From: Flavobacterium psychrophilum
Lineage (GTDB): Bacteria > Bacteroidota > Bacteroidia > Flavobacteriales > Flavobacteriaceae
Length of the DNA stretch: 19,872 bases
Assembly (NCBI GenBank): GCA_945866505.1
Contig: CAMBHH010000045.1
Coordinates: 1-19,872, forward strand
Reading direction: 5' to 3'
The notes below the pieces were generated by a model. It did no database searches. It had not been told where the DNA came from and saw nothing but the letters and a program-made list of their open reading frames with translations. This document shows, piece after piece, positions 1 to 8,366 of this stretch (positions are counted from its first letter, which is position 1; each line of letters opens with the position of its first letter). Made by a program: the position numbers and the translations under genes.

Positions 1-1277
1 AGAAATTCTTTGCTGATTTCGGAAAAAAGCCATCCGATTATTATCACCTTGAGAAACTGAATCCAGCTTATGAAGTTTTTTTCGGCGATTTAGATTCGAT
101 AAAAATTCCTGATAATTTACCAAATATCTATAGCGTATTTGAAAATGAAGAAAAAGGAAGTTCCATACATTTAAAATCATTTCTTGATAACGCCAAGCAT
201 AATTATGATGTGGCCATAAAAGACTTAGTTTATCGACCAGGAATATCCATAACGGAACTAATTACACCTGTAACCATCAGGAAAGCAAATCAATTTTTTA
301 GTACCATTAGGACTTCTGTTCGAAAAAAAATAAAGAATAATCGCCTTCAACAAATAATGGAGTTTCCAGTACTTTTTCTTGGAGCAAAACCATCTAACAC
401 ACCAGCTTTTTATAGTTTTATGAATTATGCTGATTTTGGCTTAGGTACTTGGCATCCCAAAGGTGGAATGTATGAAGTAGTAAAAGCGATGAACCTTTTG
501 GCAGCAGAATTGGGTGTGAAAATTGAAACAAACCAAAATGTTGAAAAAATCAATGTTGAAGAAGGCGTTGTTAGAAGCGTAGTTTCAAATGGAAAAACAA
601 TATATTCTGATGTGGTTTTAAGCGGAGCCGATTACCATCATACTGAAACCTTATTGGATAAAAAATATAGAGGCTATTCTGAAAACTATTGGGATTCTAA
701 AATATTTGCACCATCTTCACTCCTATTTTATGTTGGCTTTGACAAAAGAATAAAAAATGTTTCACATCATACGTTGTTTTTTGATACCGAGTTTGATGTG
801 CACGCCAAAGACATTTATGATGATCCGAAATGGCCTGAAAAGCCACTATTTTATGCTAGTTTTCCAAGTATAACCGACGAAAGCGTTGCCCCAGTGGGAA
901 AAGAAGCTGGCATTTTCTTAATTCCAATTGCTCCAGGAATTGAAGATTCTCCCGAAATAAGAGAAAAATATTTTAAAAATATAATAGAAAGATTTGAAAC
1001 GCTGACACAACAAAAAGTAATGGATAACATTATTTTTAAAGAAAGTTTTTGTGTGACCGATTTCATTAACGATTACAATTCATACAAAGGAAACGCGTAT
1101 GGCTTAGCCAATATTCTTACTCAAACCGCTTTTTTAAGACCTAAGATTATAAGCAAAAAAGTAAAAAATTTATTTTTCACCGGACAATTGACTGTTCCAG
1201 GGCCAGGCGTTCCACCTTCAATAATTTCAGGTAAAATAGTTTCAGATTTGATTAAAAAAAGTTTTCAAGAAAATTAG
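1..1277 (+). CDS. crtI: Phytoene desaturase CrtI, 3' part (start lies outside the window)
   Basis: The frame is open from base 3 to the TAG at 1275-1277 (424 residues), so the gene enters from the left and its N-terminus, including the FAD-binding Rossmann motif, is missing. CrtI is an FAD-dependent oxidase that introduces double bonds into phytoene to give lycopene. The diagnostic C-terminal motif is present: FFTGQLTVPGPGVPPS followed by IISGKIVSDLI, which matches the carotenoid desaturase end signature (G-x-T-x-P-G-x-G-x-P). Bacterial CrtI proteins are usually about 490 residues, so roughly 65 are outside the window. The GTG at 210 sits inside continuous coding sequence and is not the start. 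crtB follows after 99 bp. The family call is firm; which desaturation product is made cannot be read from sequence. Confidence 0.93.
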   Translation, partial: KFFADFGKKPSDYYHLEKLNPAYEVFFGDLDSIKIPDNLPNIYSVFENEEKGSSIHLKSFLDNAKHNYDVAIKDLVYRPGISITELITPVTIRKANQFFSTIRTSVRKKIKNNRLQQIMEFPVLFLGAKPSNTPAFYSFMNYADFGLGTWHPKGGMYEVVKAMNLLAAELGVKIETNQNVEKINVEEGVVRSVVSNGKTIYSDVVLSGADYHHTETLLDKKYRGYSENYWDSKIFAPSSLLFYVGFDKRIKNVSHHTLFFDTEFDVHAKDIYDDPKWPEKPLFYASFPSITDESVAPVGKEAGIFLIPIAPGIEDSPEIREKYFKNIIERFETLTQQKVMDNIIFKESFCVTDFINDYNSYKGNAYGLANILTQTAFLRPKIISKKVKNLFFTGQLTVPGPGVPPSIISGKIVSDLIKKSFQEN

Positions 1278-1376
1278 TCAATGCTAAGTTGATTTTATAT
1301 TTTTGACGATGAATTTATGTATTTCCTTGGCTTTTAATATGCCTTTTATACAGCAATTGCTTAATACTATTTGTTA

Positions 1377-2216
1377 ATGAAAAAATTATTTGATGATGTT
1401 TCTTTTAAATGTAGTGTCTTAGTCACAAAAAGCTATAGCACATCGTTTTCTTTGGCAGTACATATGCTTGCGCCAAGTATTAGAGACGCGATTTACAGTG
1501 TTTATGGTTTTGTTCGTTTTGCTGATGAAATCGTCGATTCTTTTCACGGTTTTGACAAAGAAACCTTAATACACGACTTTGAAGAGGAATATTATAAAGC
1601 GCAAAAATTAGGTATTAGTTTAAATCCAATTTTGAATTCTTTCAGACAAACCGTCACTAAATACAATATTTCTGACGATATGATTCAATCCTTCTTAAAA
1701 AGTATGAAAATGGATTTGATAAAATCTAATTATCATACTAAAGAAGAATATGATGAATATATTTATGGGTCTGCTGATGTCGTAGGTTTAATGTGTTTGA
1801 AAGTTTTTGTCAACGGTGATAATGAAAAATATGAAGAATTGAAAGATGAAGCGATGCGATTGGGTTCTGCTTTTCAAAAAGTTAATTTCTTACGAGATTT
1901 GAAAGACGATAATTTAGTTTTAAATCGAAATTATTTCCCAGGATTTGATTTAAAATCCTTTGATGAAAGTTCTAAAGCTTTGATTATTAAAGAAATTGAA
2001 GAGGATTTCGCAGTAGCGTTGCAAGGAATTAGAAAATTGCCTTTAGAAGCTAAATTCGGCGTTTATACCGCTTATGTTTATTATAAAAAATTGTTGAGAA
2101 AGTTAGAAAATACACCCTGTCACAAGATTGGCAGCGAAAGAATACGGGTTTCAAATTATAGTAAAGGGATTTTATTTGCCAATTCTTTCGTAACTTACAA
2201 ATTGAAATTGGTTTAA
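1377..2216 (+). CDS. crtB: Phytoene synthase CrtB
   Basis: This 279-residue protein is a trans-isoprenyl diphosphate synthase-like enzyme that condenses two geranylgeranyl-PP into phytoene, the first committed carotenoid step. Both Asp-rich Mg-diphosphate motifs are visible: ADEIVD near residues 49-54 and RDLKDD near 173-178, the latter inside GSAFQKVNFLRDLKDD, which is typical of squalene/phytoene synthases. The N-terminal region (VTKSYSTSFSLAVHML) is also typical. I start at ATG 1377; the frame could open two codons earlier at TTG 1371, but the ATG gives the MKKLF start expected for the family. Squalene synthase is the alternative, but the position between crtI and crtZ settles the call. 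No geranylgeranyl-PP synthase (crtE) gene is in the window. Confidence 0.93.
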   Translation: MKKLFDDVSFKCSVLVTKSYSTSFSLAVHMLAPSIRDAIYSVYGFVRFADEIVDSFHGFDKETLIHDFEEEYYKAQKLGISLNPILNSFRQTVTKYNISDDMIQSFLKSMKMDLIKSNYHTKEEYDEYIYGSADVVGLMCLKVFVNGDNEKYEELKDEAMRLGSAFQKVNFLRDLKDDNLVLNRNYFPGFDLKSFDESSKALIIKEIEEDFAVALQGIRKLPLEAKFGVYTAYVYYKKLLRKLENTPCHKIGSERIRVSNYSKGILFANSFVTYKLKLV

Positions 2217-2229
2217 GTGCGTACTTTTG
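2202..2229 (+). promoter_or_regulatory. Candidate Bacteroidota-type promoter for crtZ
   Basis: A TTG at 2202-2204 is followed after 17 bases by TACTTTTG at 2222-2229. This fits the Bacteroidota sigma factor consensus (TTG, about 17-23 bases, TAnnTTTG). The -7 element lies just past the crtB stop and 15 bases before the crtZ ATG, so a transcript would start roughly at 2235 with a leader of about 10 bases. It would allow crtZ and downstream genes to be expressed apart from crtIB. This is a motif match only. Confidence 0.5.
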
Positions 2230-2244
2230 TATAAACAATAAAAC

Positions 2245-2694
2245 ATGCTACAAATGATTTCTTTTTTAATTTTTTTGGCTACTTATCTAATAATGGAATG
2301 CATTACTTGGTGTACTCATAAATATGTGATGCACGGATTTTTATGGTATCTACACGAAGATCATCATCAACCAAAATATGCTAATGTATTTGAACGCAAT
2401 GATTTGTTTTTTGTGATTTTTGCTTTACCAAGTATTTACCTTATGTATAATGGTGGTTCTAACAATTTTGACTTCCAATTTTTCATAGGTCTTGGAATAC
2501 TTGCGTACGGCTTGAGTTATTTTATTGTTCACGACATTATTATTCACCAACGTTTTAAGTTATTTAAAAATACTAAAAACAAATATTTAATAGCACTTCG
2601 AAAAGGTCATAAAGTACACCACAAAAATTTAGGAAAGGAAAATGGAGAGGTTTTCGGAATGCTATTTGTGCCTTTTAAATTCTTTAAAATTTAA
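2245..2694 (+). CDS. crtZ: Beta-carotene 3-hydroxylase CrtZ
   Basis: This 149-residue membrane protein belongs to the fatty acid hydroxylase-like di-iron family. It would hydroxylate both beta rings of beta-carotene to give zeaxanthin. The histidine clusters that bind the two irons are all present: HKYVMH then HEDHH near residues 26-42, and HDIIIH then HKVHH near 93-128, matching the HX4H, HX2HH, HX4H, HX2HH pattern of CrtZ. Hydrophobic stretches near residues 3-18, 52-66 and 75-92 are candidate membrane segments. The ATG lies 28 bases after the crtB stop. The absence of a ketolase (crtW) in this window suggests zeaxanthin rather than astaxanthin as product, unless crtW lies elsewhere. Confidence 0.92.
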   Translation: MLQMISFLIFLATYLIMECITWCTHKYVMHGFLWYLHEDHHQPKYANVFERNDLFFVIFALPSIYLMYNGGSNNFDFQFFIGLGILAYGLSYFIVHDIIIHQRFKLFKNTKNKYLIALRKGHKVHHKNLGKENGEVFGMLFVPFKFFKI

Positions 2695-2797
2695 GTAGTA
2701 CTAATACACAGTTTACAATTTTACAAATATTTTTTATTTTAAAGATTTACGCTTCAAAAAAGTCCAAAGTTTCAACTGCGACTCTCACATTTTCATT

Positions 2798-3496
2798 ATG
2801 TCATTATATCTATTTCTAAATATCGCTTCTCTTATTGTACCGTTGCTATTTAGTTTTGAGAACAGAATGCAATACTATAAACGTTGGAAAGCCGTTTTTT
2901 TGTCAATTTTAATTACAGCTGTTTTTTTTATTGTTTGGGATATCATTTTCACTAAAATCGGCGTATGGAGTTTCAACCCACGATACCATTCAGGAATTGA
3001 ACTATTCGAATTACCTATAGAAGAGTGGTTGTTTTTCATTTGTATTCCTTACGCTAGTATCTTCATTCATTTTGCATTTCAATATTTTTGTCCAAAGGTA
3101 TATCTTACAGACAAAACTGTAAAAACTATATATTGGATTTTGATGGCAGTACTTTTGCCTACTATTTTTCTACATTACAACAAATGGTATACCGTAATTA
3201 ATTACAGTACTTTGGTGTTGATTTTAAGTTACGCAGTTTTTAAAGCTCCAAATATTCTTAATTCATATTTTATTAGCTTTCTTATAATCTTGATCCCGTT
3301 TTCAATTATTAATGGAATATTAACAGGAAGTTTTATCGATGAACCAGTTGTGTCTTATAATAATGCCGAAAACTTAGGAATTCGCTTAGGTACAATCCCA
3401 ATCGAAGATATCGGTTATGCCTTTTCGATGTTATTGATGAGTTTGGTATTAATTAAAAAAATAGAAAAACCATTAACTCAAGAAGAATATAAATAA
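2798..3496 (+). CDS. crtYcd: Fused heterodimer-type lycopene cyclase (CrtYcd)
   Basis: This 232-residue integral membrane protein contains two copies of the lycopene cyclase domain (TIGR03462) that occurs as separate CrtYc and CrtYd subunits in actinobacteria. Each copy carries the acidic catalytic motif after a hydrophobic region: PIEEWLFF near residues 72-79 and PIEDIGYAF near 199-207. Five to seven membrane segments are apparent. It would close the ends of lycopene to beta-ionone rings, giving beta-carotene for CrtZ. It is unrelated to flavin-binding CrtY. It lies 103 bp downstream of crtZ; I saw no TAnnTTTG element in that gap. The family assignment is strong; beta versus epsilon ring specificity is inferred from the presence of crtZ. 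Confidence 0.87.
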   Translation: MSLYLFLNIASLIVPLLFSFENRMQYYKRWKAVFLSILITAVFFIVWDIIFTKIGVWSFNPRYHSGIELFELPIEEWLFFICIPYASIFIHFAFQYFCPKVYLTDKTVKTIYWILMAVLLPTIFLHYNKWYTVINYSTLVLILSYAVFKAPNILNSYFISFLIILIPFSIINGILTGSFIDEPVVSYNNAENLGIRLGTIPIEDIGYAFSMLLMSLVLIKKIEKPLTQEEYK

Positions 3497-3534
3497 ATCG
3501 AACGGTTCAAAACCCAAATTAAATTTTTATAAAA

Positions 3535-3999
3535 ATGAAAGTATATTCAAAAGAAACGGTTCAGGTTGTCAATGCAAGCGTAGAAGAATGTTGGGCTTTC
3601 TTTTCAAGTCCAAAGAATTTGCAAAAGATTACACCTCAAGATATGGGTTTTCAAATCACTGATTTTGATAATAAACCAATGTATGCCGGACAAATAATTC
3701 AATACAAAGTGTCACCCCTTTTTGGTTTAAAACTAAGTTGGATGACGGTTATCACTTACGTAAAAGAAAACAGCTATTTTGTGGACGAACAGCGTTTTGG
3801 TCCCTATGCTTTGTGGCACCACAAACATTTTTTTGAAGCTACTGAAAACGGTACAAAGATGACCGATTTGGTTCATTATGCTTTGCCTTTGGGTTTCATA
3901 GGTAGAATAATGAATACTCTTGTGGTTAAAAATAAGTTGAATGAAATTTTTGCTTATCGAGTTACAAAAGTGGACGAAATTTTTAATTCTAAAAAATGA
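3535..3999 (+). CDS. SRPBCC-fold ligand-binding-like protein
   Basis: This 154-residue soluble protein has the sequence character of the START/SRPBCC superfamily (COG4276-like): an opening strand with a VNASVEECWAFFSSPKNLQKITP motif split across the first 40 residues, a central beta-rich region, and a C-terminal helix (RIMNTLVVKNKLNEIFAYR) that would close the hydrophobic cavity. Such proteins bind hydrophobic small molecules, but no ligand can be read here. Its stop overlaps the photolyase start (ATGA at 3996-3999), so the two are translationally coupled. Relatives are often labelled cell division inhibitor, apparently because similar domains occur fused to TIGR01777 epimerases; that label is not evidence of function. 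Notably, an unfused TIGR01777 protein is encoded at 10452-11366. Confidence 0.8.
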   Translation: MKVYSKETVQVVNASVEECWAFFSSPKNLQKITPQDMGFQITDFDNKPMYAGQIIQYKVSPLFGLKLSWMTVITYVKENSYFVDEQRFGPYALWHHKHFFEATENGTKMTDLVHYALPLGFIGRIMNTLVVKNKLNEIFAYRVTKVDEIFNSKK

Positions 4000-5291
4000 G
4001 TAAACCAGCAATAACCTTTTTTTGGTTTCGTAGGGATTTGCGATTAGAAGATAATGTTGGTTTGTTTCACGCTTTGAATTCTAAATATCCAGTAGTCCCT
4101 TTGTTTATTTTCGACGAAGCTATTTTGGAGAATTTACCAAAAAATGACGCTCGAGTCGGTTTTATTCACGATTCACTTTCTAAAATTAATGTAAAACTTC
4201 AGGAGATAGGAAATTCTCTTTTGGTTAAAAAGGGAAAAACACTAGAAGTTTGGCAGCAGTTAATACAAGAATTCGATATCAAAGAAGTTTTCTTTAATAA
4301 GGATTATGAACCTTATGCTATTGAAAGAGATTTAGCTATTGGTGAATTTTTGAAAATTAATGAAGTAGCTTCTTTTTCATTCAAAGATCAAGTCATTTTT
4401 GAGGAGAAAGAAATCACCAAAGCGGATGGTTTGCCTTATACTGTTTACACTCCCTATAAAAATAAATGGTTAGAAAAATACAAATCAATGGCGCCAGTTC
4501 AAGAATATGATGCATCCGAAAATTTTTCTAATTTCTATAAAAACAATTTTACTTTTCCAACATTAGACCAAATCGGATTTGAAGAAAGTGCTATAAAAGT
4601 CATTCCTCATAATTTGAAAAATGTTTCGAATTACCATGAAACGCGCGATTTCCCTGCTTTGGATAGCACCTCACATCTTTCGCCACATTTGCGTTTTGGA
4701 ACAGTCAGCATTCGGAAATTAGTGAATTGGGCTGTTCATAAAAACGATGTTTTTTTGAGCGAATTGATTTGGAGAGAGTTTTTTATGCAAATTCTGTTCA
4801 GTTTTCCAAAAGTAGTTACTCATAATTTCAAATCCGCTTATGACGGAATTCAATGGCGGAACGACGAAGAAGATTTCAAACGCTGGTGTTCTGGAGCTAC
4901 AGGCTACCCAATGGTGGATGCTGGGATGCGTGAATTGAATGAAACAGGCTATATGCACAACAGAGTCCGAATGGTGGTGGCGAGTTTTCTTTGTAAGCAT
5001 TTATTAATCAATTGGCAATGGGGCGAAGCCTATTTTGCCCAAAAGTTATTAGATTTTGAATTGTCATCCAATGTCGGAAACTGGCAATGGGCAGCGGGAA
5101 CGGGTTGCGATGCTGCGCCTTATTTCCGTGTTTTTAATCCAGAAATTCAACTACAGAAATTTGACGAAAAAGGAATTTACATCCGAAAATGGATTCCTGA
5201 ATTCGATCTAGGTTATGGCCAGCCAATGGTTGATCACGCTTTTGCTAGGGATCGTGCAATCGAGACTTATAAAGCGGGGATTTTGAAATAA
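3996..5291 (+). CDS. phrB: Deoxyribodipyrimidine photolyase (class I cryptochrome/photolyase family)
   Basis: This 431-residue flavoprotein would repair UV-induced cyclobutane pyrimidine dimers using blue light. The N-terminal antenna domain begins FFWFRRDLRLEDNVGL; the C-terminal FAD domain holds TGYPMVDAGMRELNETGYMHNRVRM near residues 300-325 in two adjoining parts, and SSNVGNWQWAAGTG starting near 357. Asn359 occupies the position that is Asn in photolyases but Asp in plant-type cryptochromes, and Trp363 and neighbours belong to the electron-transfer chain, which favours a repair enzyme over a pure photoreceptor. The start overlaps the upstream SRPBCC gene by four bases. The gene ends one base before the converging stop at 5293. 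The folE gene nearby could supply pterin for a methenyl-tetrahydrofolate antenna; that link is inferred. Confidence 0.9.
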   Translation: MSKPAITFFWFRRDLRLEDNVGLFHALNSKYPVVPLFIFDEAILENLPKNDARVGFIHDSLSKINVKLQEIGNSLLVKKGKTLEVWQQLIQEFDIKEVFFNKDYEPYAIERDLAIGEFLKINEVASFSFKDQVIFEEKEITKADGLPYTVYTPYKNKWLEKYKSMAPVQEYDASENFSNFYKNNFTFPTLDQIGFEESAIKVIPHNLKNVSNYHETRDFPALDSTSHLSPHLRFGTVSIRKLVNWAVHKNDVFLSELIWREFFMQILFSFPKVVTHNFKSAYDGIQWRNDEEDFKRWCSGATGYPMVDAGMRELNETGYMHNRVRMVVASFLCKHLLINWQWGEAYFAQKLLDFELSSNVGNWQWAAGTGCDAAPYFRVFNPEIQLQKFDEKGIYIRKWIPEFDLGYGQPMVDHAFARDRAIETYKAGILK

Positions 5292-5292
5292 A

Positions 5293-6711
5293 TCATTTTA
5301 TTAGCCTGTCTAGCATTCCTTGAAATATAAATCCGTGAAAGGGTAAAACGGCATACCAATACAATTTTCCCCAAATGCCTTTTGGTCTAAATGTGGCTGA
5401 TTGATATAGGGTATTATTGATGATTTTAAATTCGAGCCAAGCTTCCCCTGGCAATTTCATTTCGGCAAATAAAATTAATTTTCCCTCTGCTTTATTGGCG
5501 TACAAAACCCGCCAAAAATCTAAAGCATCTCCAGCGTGAATGTCGTGTTTGTTGGTTCTTCCTCTGCGTGAGCCGACACCGCCGTATAACCGATCTATGA
5601 ATCCCCGTAAACTCCATAACCAATCGCCATAATACCAACCCGTTTCTCCACCAATAGACCAGATTCTATCGATAGTGAACTCTCGGTTTTCAATTTCTTT
5701 TTTTCGTCTGTCGATGTAACAATTTTTTTTGGGAACTTTCAAAAACTTAGAAATATTGCTGTTAAATCTACCACTTACCAAGGAATCTTTCCAGCTTGAA
5801 GCTACCTTATCTTCATCTACTTTGATCAAAGCTCTTGACAAGGCTTGTTCATACGACATAGGTTGTACGCCCAACAAATCATTAATTTTGTTGTCTCGGC
5901 AAACAACTTCTACTTTCATACTGCTGACCAATGCGGCAGCCAATTTATAAGAAGTTGAGGTTACGAAGTACAGCCAATAAGAAGATAATTTGGGTGTCAT
6001 TATGGGTACGGTATAAATCCACCTTTTTAATTTTTTTGCTTTTGCAAAACCCAAAAGCATTTCTTTGTAGGTTAGAATATCAGGACCGCCAATGTCGAAG
6101 CTTTTGTCGTAAGTAACAGGATTCAATAGTGATTTTGATAAAAATTCCAAAACATCTGGAATGGCAATAGGCTGGCATTTGGTATTCAGCCATTTGGGAG
6201 TAATCATCAACGGTAGCTTGTTGATTAAATCCCGAATTATTTCGAACGAAGCGCTTCCAGAACCAACTATGATTCCAGCTCTCAGTGTTGTCATTGCAAA
6301 CTTTCCACTATTCAAAACATCTTCCACTTTTTTTCTCGAGGCCAAATGCTTGGAAAGTGATTTGTCATTGACTATTCCACTCAAATAGATAACTTGTTTC
6401 GCGTTGGTTTTATCAATACTTTCCACAAAATTTTCTGCAGAAATTTTTTCTAATTCGTCATAATTATTATCTGAACCCGACATGGAATGAATCAAATAAT
6501 AAGCTGCGTCGATATCTCTTGGAATGGCAATTAATGTTTCTATTTCGAGAAAGTCAACTTCAATGATCGTGACGTTTTTCTGAAATTCTTCGGGACAATA
6601 AAACCTATTTTTATCTCTTACACAACAGATAATTTCGTGACCTTGAGCGACCAAAATAGGTAAAAGCCGCTTGCCAATATAACCTGTTGCACCTGTTAAG
6701 AGAATTTTCAT
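5293..6711 (-). CDS. SDR-type NAD(P)-binding protein with C-terminal DUF2867 domain
   Basis: This 472-residue, two-part protein opens with an atypical/extended SDR Rossmann domain (GATGYIG at residues 7-13, then YYLIHSM and LSGIV strands) spanning about the first 290 residues. A C-terminal DUF2867 domain follows (about 325-470), recognisable from GGETGWYYGDWLWSLRGFID and GVGSRRGRTN. Length and layout match the SDR-DUF2867 family common in Bacteroidota. The substrate is unknown; the family sits near isoflavone-reductase and NmrA-like proteins that use NAD(P). It is the last gene of the leftward operon, 24 bp after folE, and its stop lies one base from the photolyase stop. No intrinsic terminator is visible at that junction, so read-through antisense to phrB is possible. 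Confidence 0.85.
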   Translation of the reverse strand: MKILLTGATGYIGKRLLPILVAQGHEIICCVRDKNRFYCPEEFQKNVTIIEVDFLEIETLIAIPRDIDAAYYLIHSMSGSDNNYDELEKISAENFVESIDKTNAKQVIYLSGIVNDKSLSKHLASRKKVEDVLNSGKFAMTTLRAGIIVGSGSASFEIIRDLINKLPLMITPKWLNTKCQPIAIPDVLEFLSKSLLNPVTYDKSFDIGGPDILTYKEMLLGFAKAKKLKRWIYTVPIMTPKLSSYWLYFVTSTSYKLAAALVSSMKVEVVCRDNKINDLLGVQPMSYEQALSRALIKVDEDKVASSWKDSLVSGRFNSNISKFLKVPKKNCYIDRRKKEIENREFTIDRIWSIGGETGWYYGDWLWSLRGFIDRLYGGVGSRRGRTNKHDIHAGDALDFWRVLYANKAEGKLILFAEMKLPGEAWLEFKIINNTLYQSATFRPKGIWGKLYWYAVLPFHGFIFQGMLDRLIK

Positions 6712-6735
6712 GTATTGATTTTTAACTCGTTAAAG

Positions 6736-7350
6736 TTAACTCAATTTATTCGAAACCAAACTTATAAACTCTTTTCTTGTTTTGTTTTTTTCAAAAGCAC
6801 CATTAAATGATGAGGTTGTAGTAACTGAATTTTGTTTTTGAATACCGCGCATACACATGCACATATGCTGAGCTTCAATTACCACTGCAACTCCTAAAGG
6901 ATTTAGCGCTTCTTGAATACAATTTTTTATCTCGTCAGTTAATCTTTCTTGAACTTGCATTCTTCTTGAAAAAGCATCTACAACTCTGGGAATTTTACTC
7001 AAACCAACAATTTTTCCATCGGGAATGTACGCAATATGTGCTTTGCCGAAAAATGGTAACATATGGTGTTCACACATCGAGTACACTTCGATATCCTTGA
7101 CCACAATCATTTGCTTGTGATCTTCGGTAAAAAGAGCAGATTGCATAATTTTAAGCGGATCTAAGCCATAACCATGAGTAAGATATTGCATAGCTTTTGC
7201 AGCTCTTTCAGGTGTTTTTTCAAGACCTTCTCTATAGATATTCTCCCCTAAATTTTCAATTATACTGCGGTAATTATCGGCGATTATTGAAGTGGTTTCT
7301 TGATCGTATTTTTCTATTTTTTCGTAACTTTTTGCTTGTTTGGCTATCAT
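6736..7350 (-). CDS. folE: GTP cyclohydrolase I FolE
   Basis: This 204-residue protein would convert GTP to 7,8-dihydroneopterin triphosphate, the entry step to tetrahydrofolate and other pterins. The signature is intact: the zinc ligands Cys93 and His96 in [20 protein letters not shown], Cys164 in QHMCMCMRG, and likely catalytic His95 and His162 (numbering from the chosen start). The active enzyme is a cytosolic decamer in this family. I start at ATG 7350; a TTG two codons upstream (7356) also opens the frame but is a poorer start. The gene lies 41 bp after the SDR gene and 24 bp before the SDR-DUF2867 gene in a single leftward operon. Its placement with a photolyase and pigment genes suggests a specialised pterin supply, which is inference. 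Confidence 0.95.
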   Translation of the reverse strand: MIAKQAKSYEKIEKYDQETTSIIADNYRSIIENLGENIYREGLEKTPERAAKAMQYLTHGYGLDPLKIMQSALFTEDHKQMIVVKDIEVYSMCEHHMLPFFGKAHIAYIPDGKIVGLSKIPRVVDAFSRRMQVQERLTDEIKNCIQEALNPLGVAVVIEAQHMCMCMRGIQKQNSVTTTSSFNGAFEKNKTRKEFISLVSNKLS

Positions 7351-7391
7351 TTTCAATTTATTGATTCAGTAATTAAGTTATTTTGGTTTTT

Positions 7392-8075
7392 TTATATTTT
7401 GAATGTCACAATACCGTAATCCATTTCAAAAACTTGTCCAGAGATTGATTTTGCATTTTCAGAAATAAGGTAGTTGGCCATACTTGCCACTTCCTCGGGT
7501 TTTAAGTAGTTTTTCATCGGATGCCGTTCCATCATACTTTCTTTTATTCGATCGTTTCTTAGAATTCCTGCTGCCAATGTGGTTTCCGTAATAGTTGGAG
7601 CTATAGCATTAATCCGAACTACCGATGCTAATTCAGCTCCAAGCGATTTTACCAAACCTTCTATTCCCGATTTTGCAGTTGCGATACTGGCGTGAAAGGG
7701 CATTCCTAATTTTGCCGCCACAGTACTGAACAAAACGATAGACGGATTCGTACCTTTTTTTAGGATTGGTAAATATTTCTGAATGGTTTTCACAGCACCG
7801 ATAACATTGATTTCGAAATCATTTCTAAAATCGTCGATGCTCAAACTACCAATAGGTTTCAAATTAATGGAACCCGGACAATAAATTAAAACGTCAATAT
7901 TTTCAATGTCTGGAAGGGCATCTTTTAATACATCAACAGCGTAATGTTTGAGGTTGGGATGTGAAATATCAGGTGTATTTCGGCTAAGGTTATGAACTAT
8001 GTTTGTCTCTAATTGTTGCACCAAAATGGCGTTTCCTATTCCTTTGCTTCCGCCAATGATTACTATATTTTTCAT
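7392..8075 (-). CDS. Classical-type SDR protein with altered catalytic residues
   Basis: This 227-residue protein has the classical short-chain dehydrogenase/reductase fold: cofactor motif GGSKGIG at residues 8-14, INVIGAV near 90, and a C-terminal DYG segment typical of the family. The active site is odd. The position of the catalytic Tyr in YxxxK is Ile131 (HASIATAK), read directly from the codon ATC at 7683-7685 of the complementary strand, while Lys135 is kept. By spacing, the catalytic Ser position corresponds to Thr118 (FSTVA, Ser117-Thr118). The protein may bind NAD(P) without classical oxidoreductase activity, or use other residues. It follows the DUF2805 gene by 12 bp and precedes folE by 41 bp. 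A pterin-related role would be suggested only by that neighbour. Confidence 0.85.
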   Translation of the reverse strand: MKNIVIIGGSKGIGNAILVQQLETNIVHNLSRNTPDISHPNLKHYAVDVLKDALPDIENIDVLIYCPGSINLKPIGSLSIDDFRNDFEINVIGAVKTIQKYLPILKKGTNPSIVLFSTVAAKLGMPFHASIATAKSGIEGLVKSLGAELASVVRINAIAPTITETTLAAGILRNDRIKESMMERHPMKNYLKPEEVASMANYLISENAKSISGQVFEMDYGIVTFKI

Positions 8076-8087
8076 TCTTTAAACTAA

Positions 8088-8366
8088 TTATCTCTTAGAG
8101 ATTTTATTATTATTGATTTGTCTTTGCCTACTACATTTGAACCTGCCTTCTTGAAAATCTCTTAGTTTTTCGTGCTTCGTTTTACGACCTTGAACCCTTT
8201 CACGCCACATTTTAAAACTCGAAGGTTTCATCTCTGTTCGCATTAAGTTGATGACTTCTTGTTCCTTCAATCCAAATTGCATTAAAATAGCATCGAAGGT
8301 AGTTCTGTCTTCCCACGCCATTTCTATGATTCGGTCTTTCTCAATATCTGACAATTCTTTTTTCAA
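8088..8366 (-). CDS. TIGR03643/DUF2805 family small protein
   Basis: This 92-residue basic protein (many Lys and Arg toward the C-terminus) matches the TIGR03643/DUF2805 family: MAWEDRTTFDAILMQFGL near residues 17-34, then EVINLMR and PSSFKMWRERVQGR near 47-62. The N-terminal half reads like a helix-turn-helix-like helical unit, but no nucleic-acid binding has been shown by anything visible here. Function is unknown. From memory, members of this family often neighbour cryptochrome/photolyase genes, which fits this locus. The start overlaps the end of the ABC1 kinase gene by four bases (ATGA), so translation is likely coupled. Confidence 0.8.
   Translation of the reverse strand: MKKELSDIEKDRIIEMAWEDRTTFDAILMQFGLKEQEVINLMRTEMKPSSFKMWRERVQGRKTKHEKLRDFQEGRFKCSRQRQINNNKISKR

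Noticed and set aside
1298..1305. TATTTTTG upstream of crtB as a promoter -7 element
   Set aside because: It fits TAnnTTTG, but no TTG lies 17-23 bases upstream and the DNA is a T-rich run, so a chance match is likely; crtB may simply be cotranscribed with crtI.
1371..1376. TTG start for crtB and similar TTG/GTG extensions for folE (7356) and the acidic small protein (13799)
   Set aside because: In each case an ATG lies a few codons inside and gives a better start; the extensions add only 2, 2 and 10 residues.
5729..6388. Plus-strand frames of 61-75 codons opposite the SDR-DUF2867 gene
   Set aside because: They lie wholly within a gene with strong domain signatures on the minus strand and show no homology pattern.
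6721..6738. TTAACT/AGTTAA inverted repeat between folE and the SDR-DUF2867 gene
   Set aside because: Only six base pairs, AT-only apart from one C and G, overlapping the folE stop and without a T-tract; too weak for a terminator or operator call.
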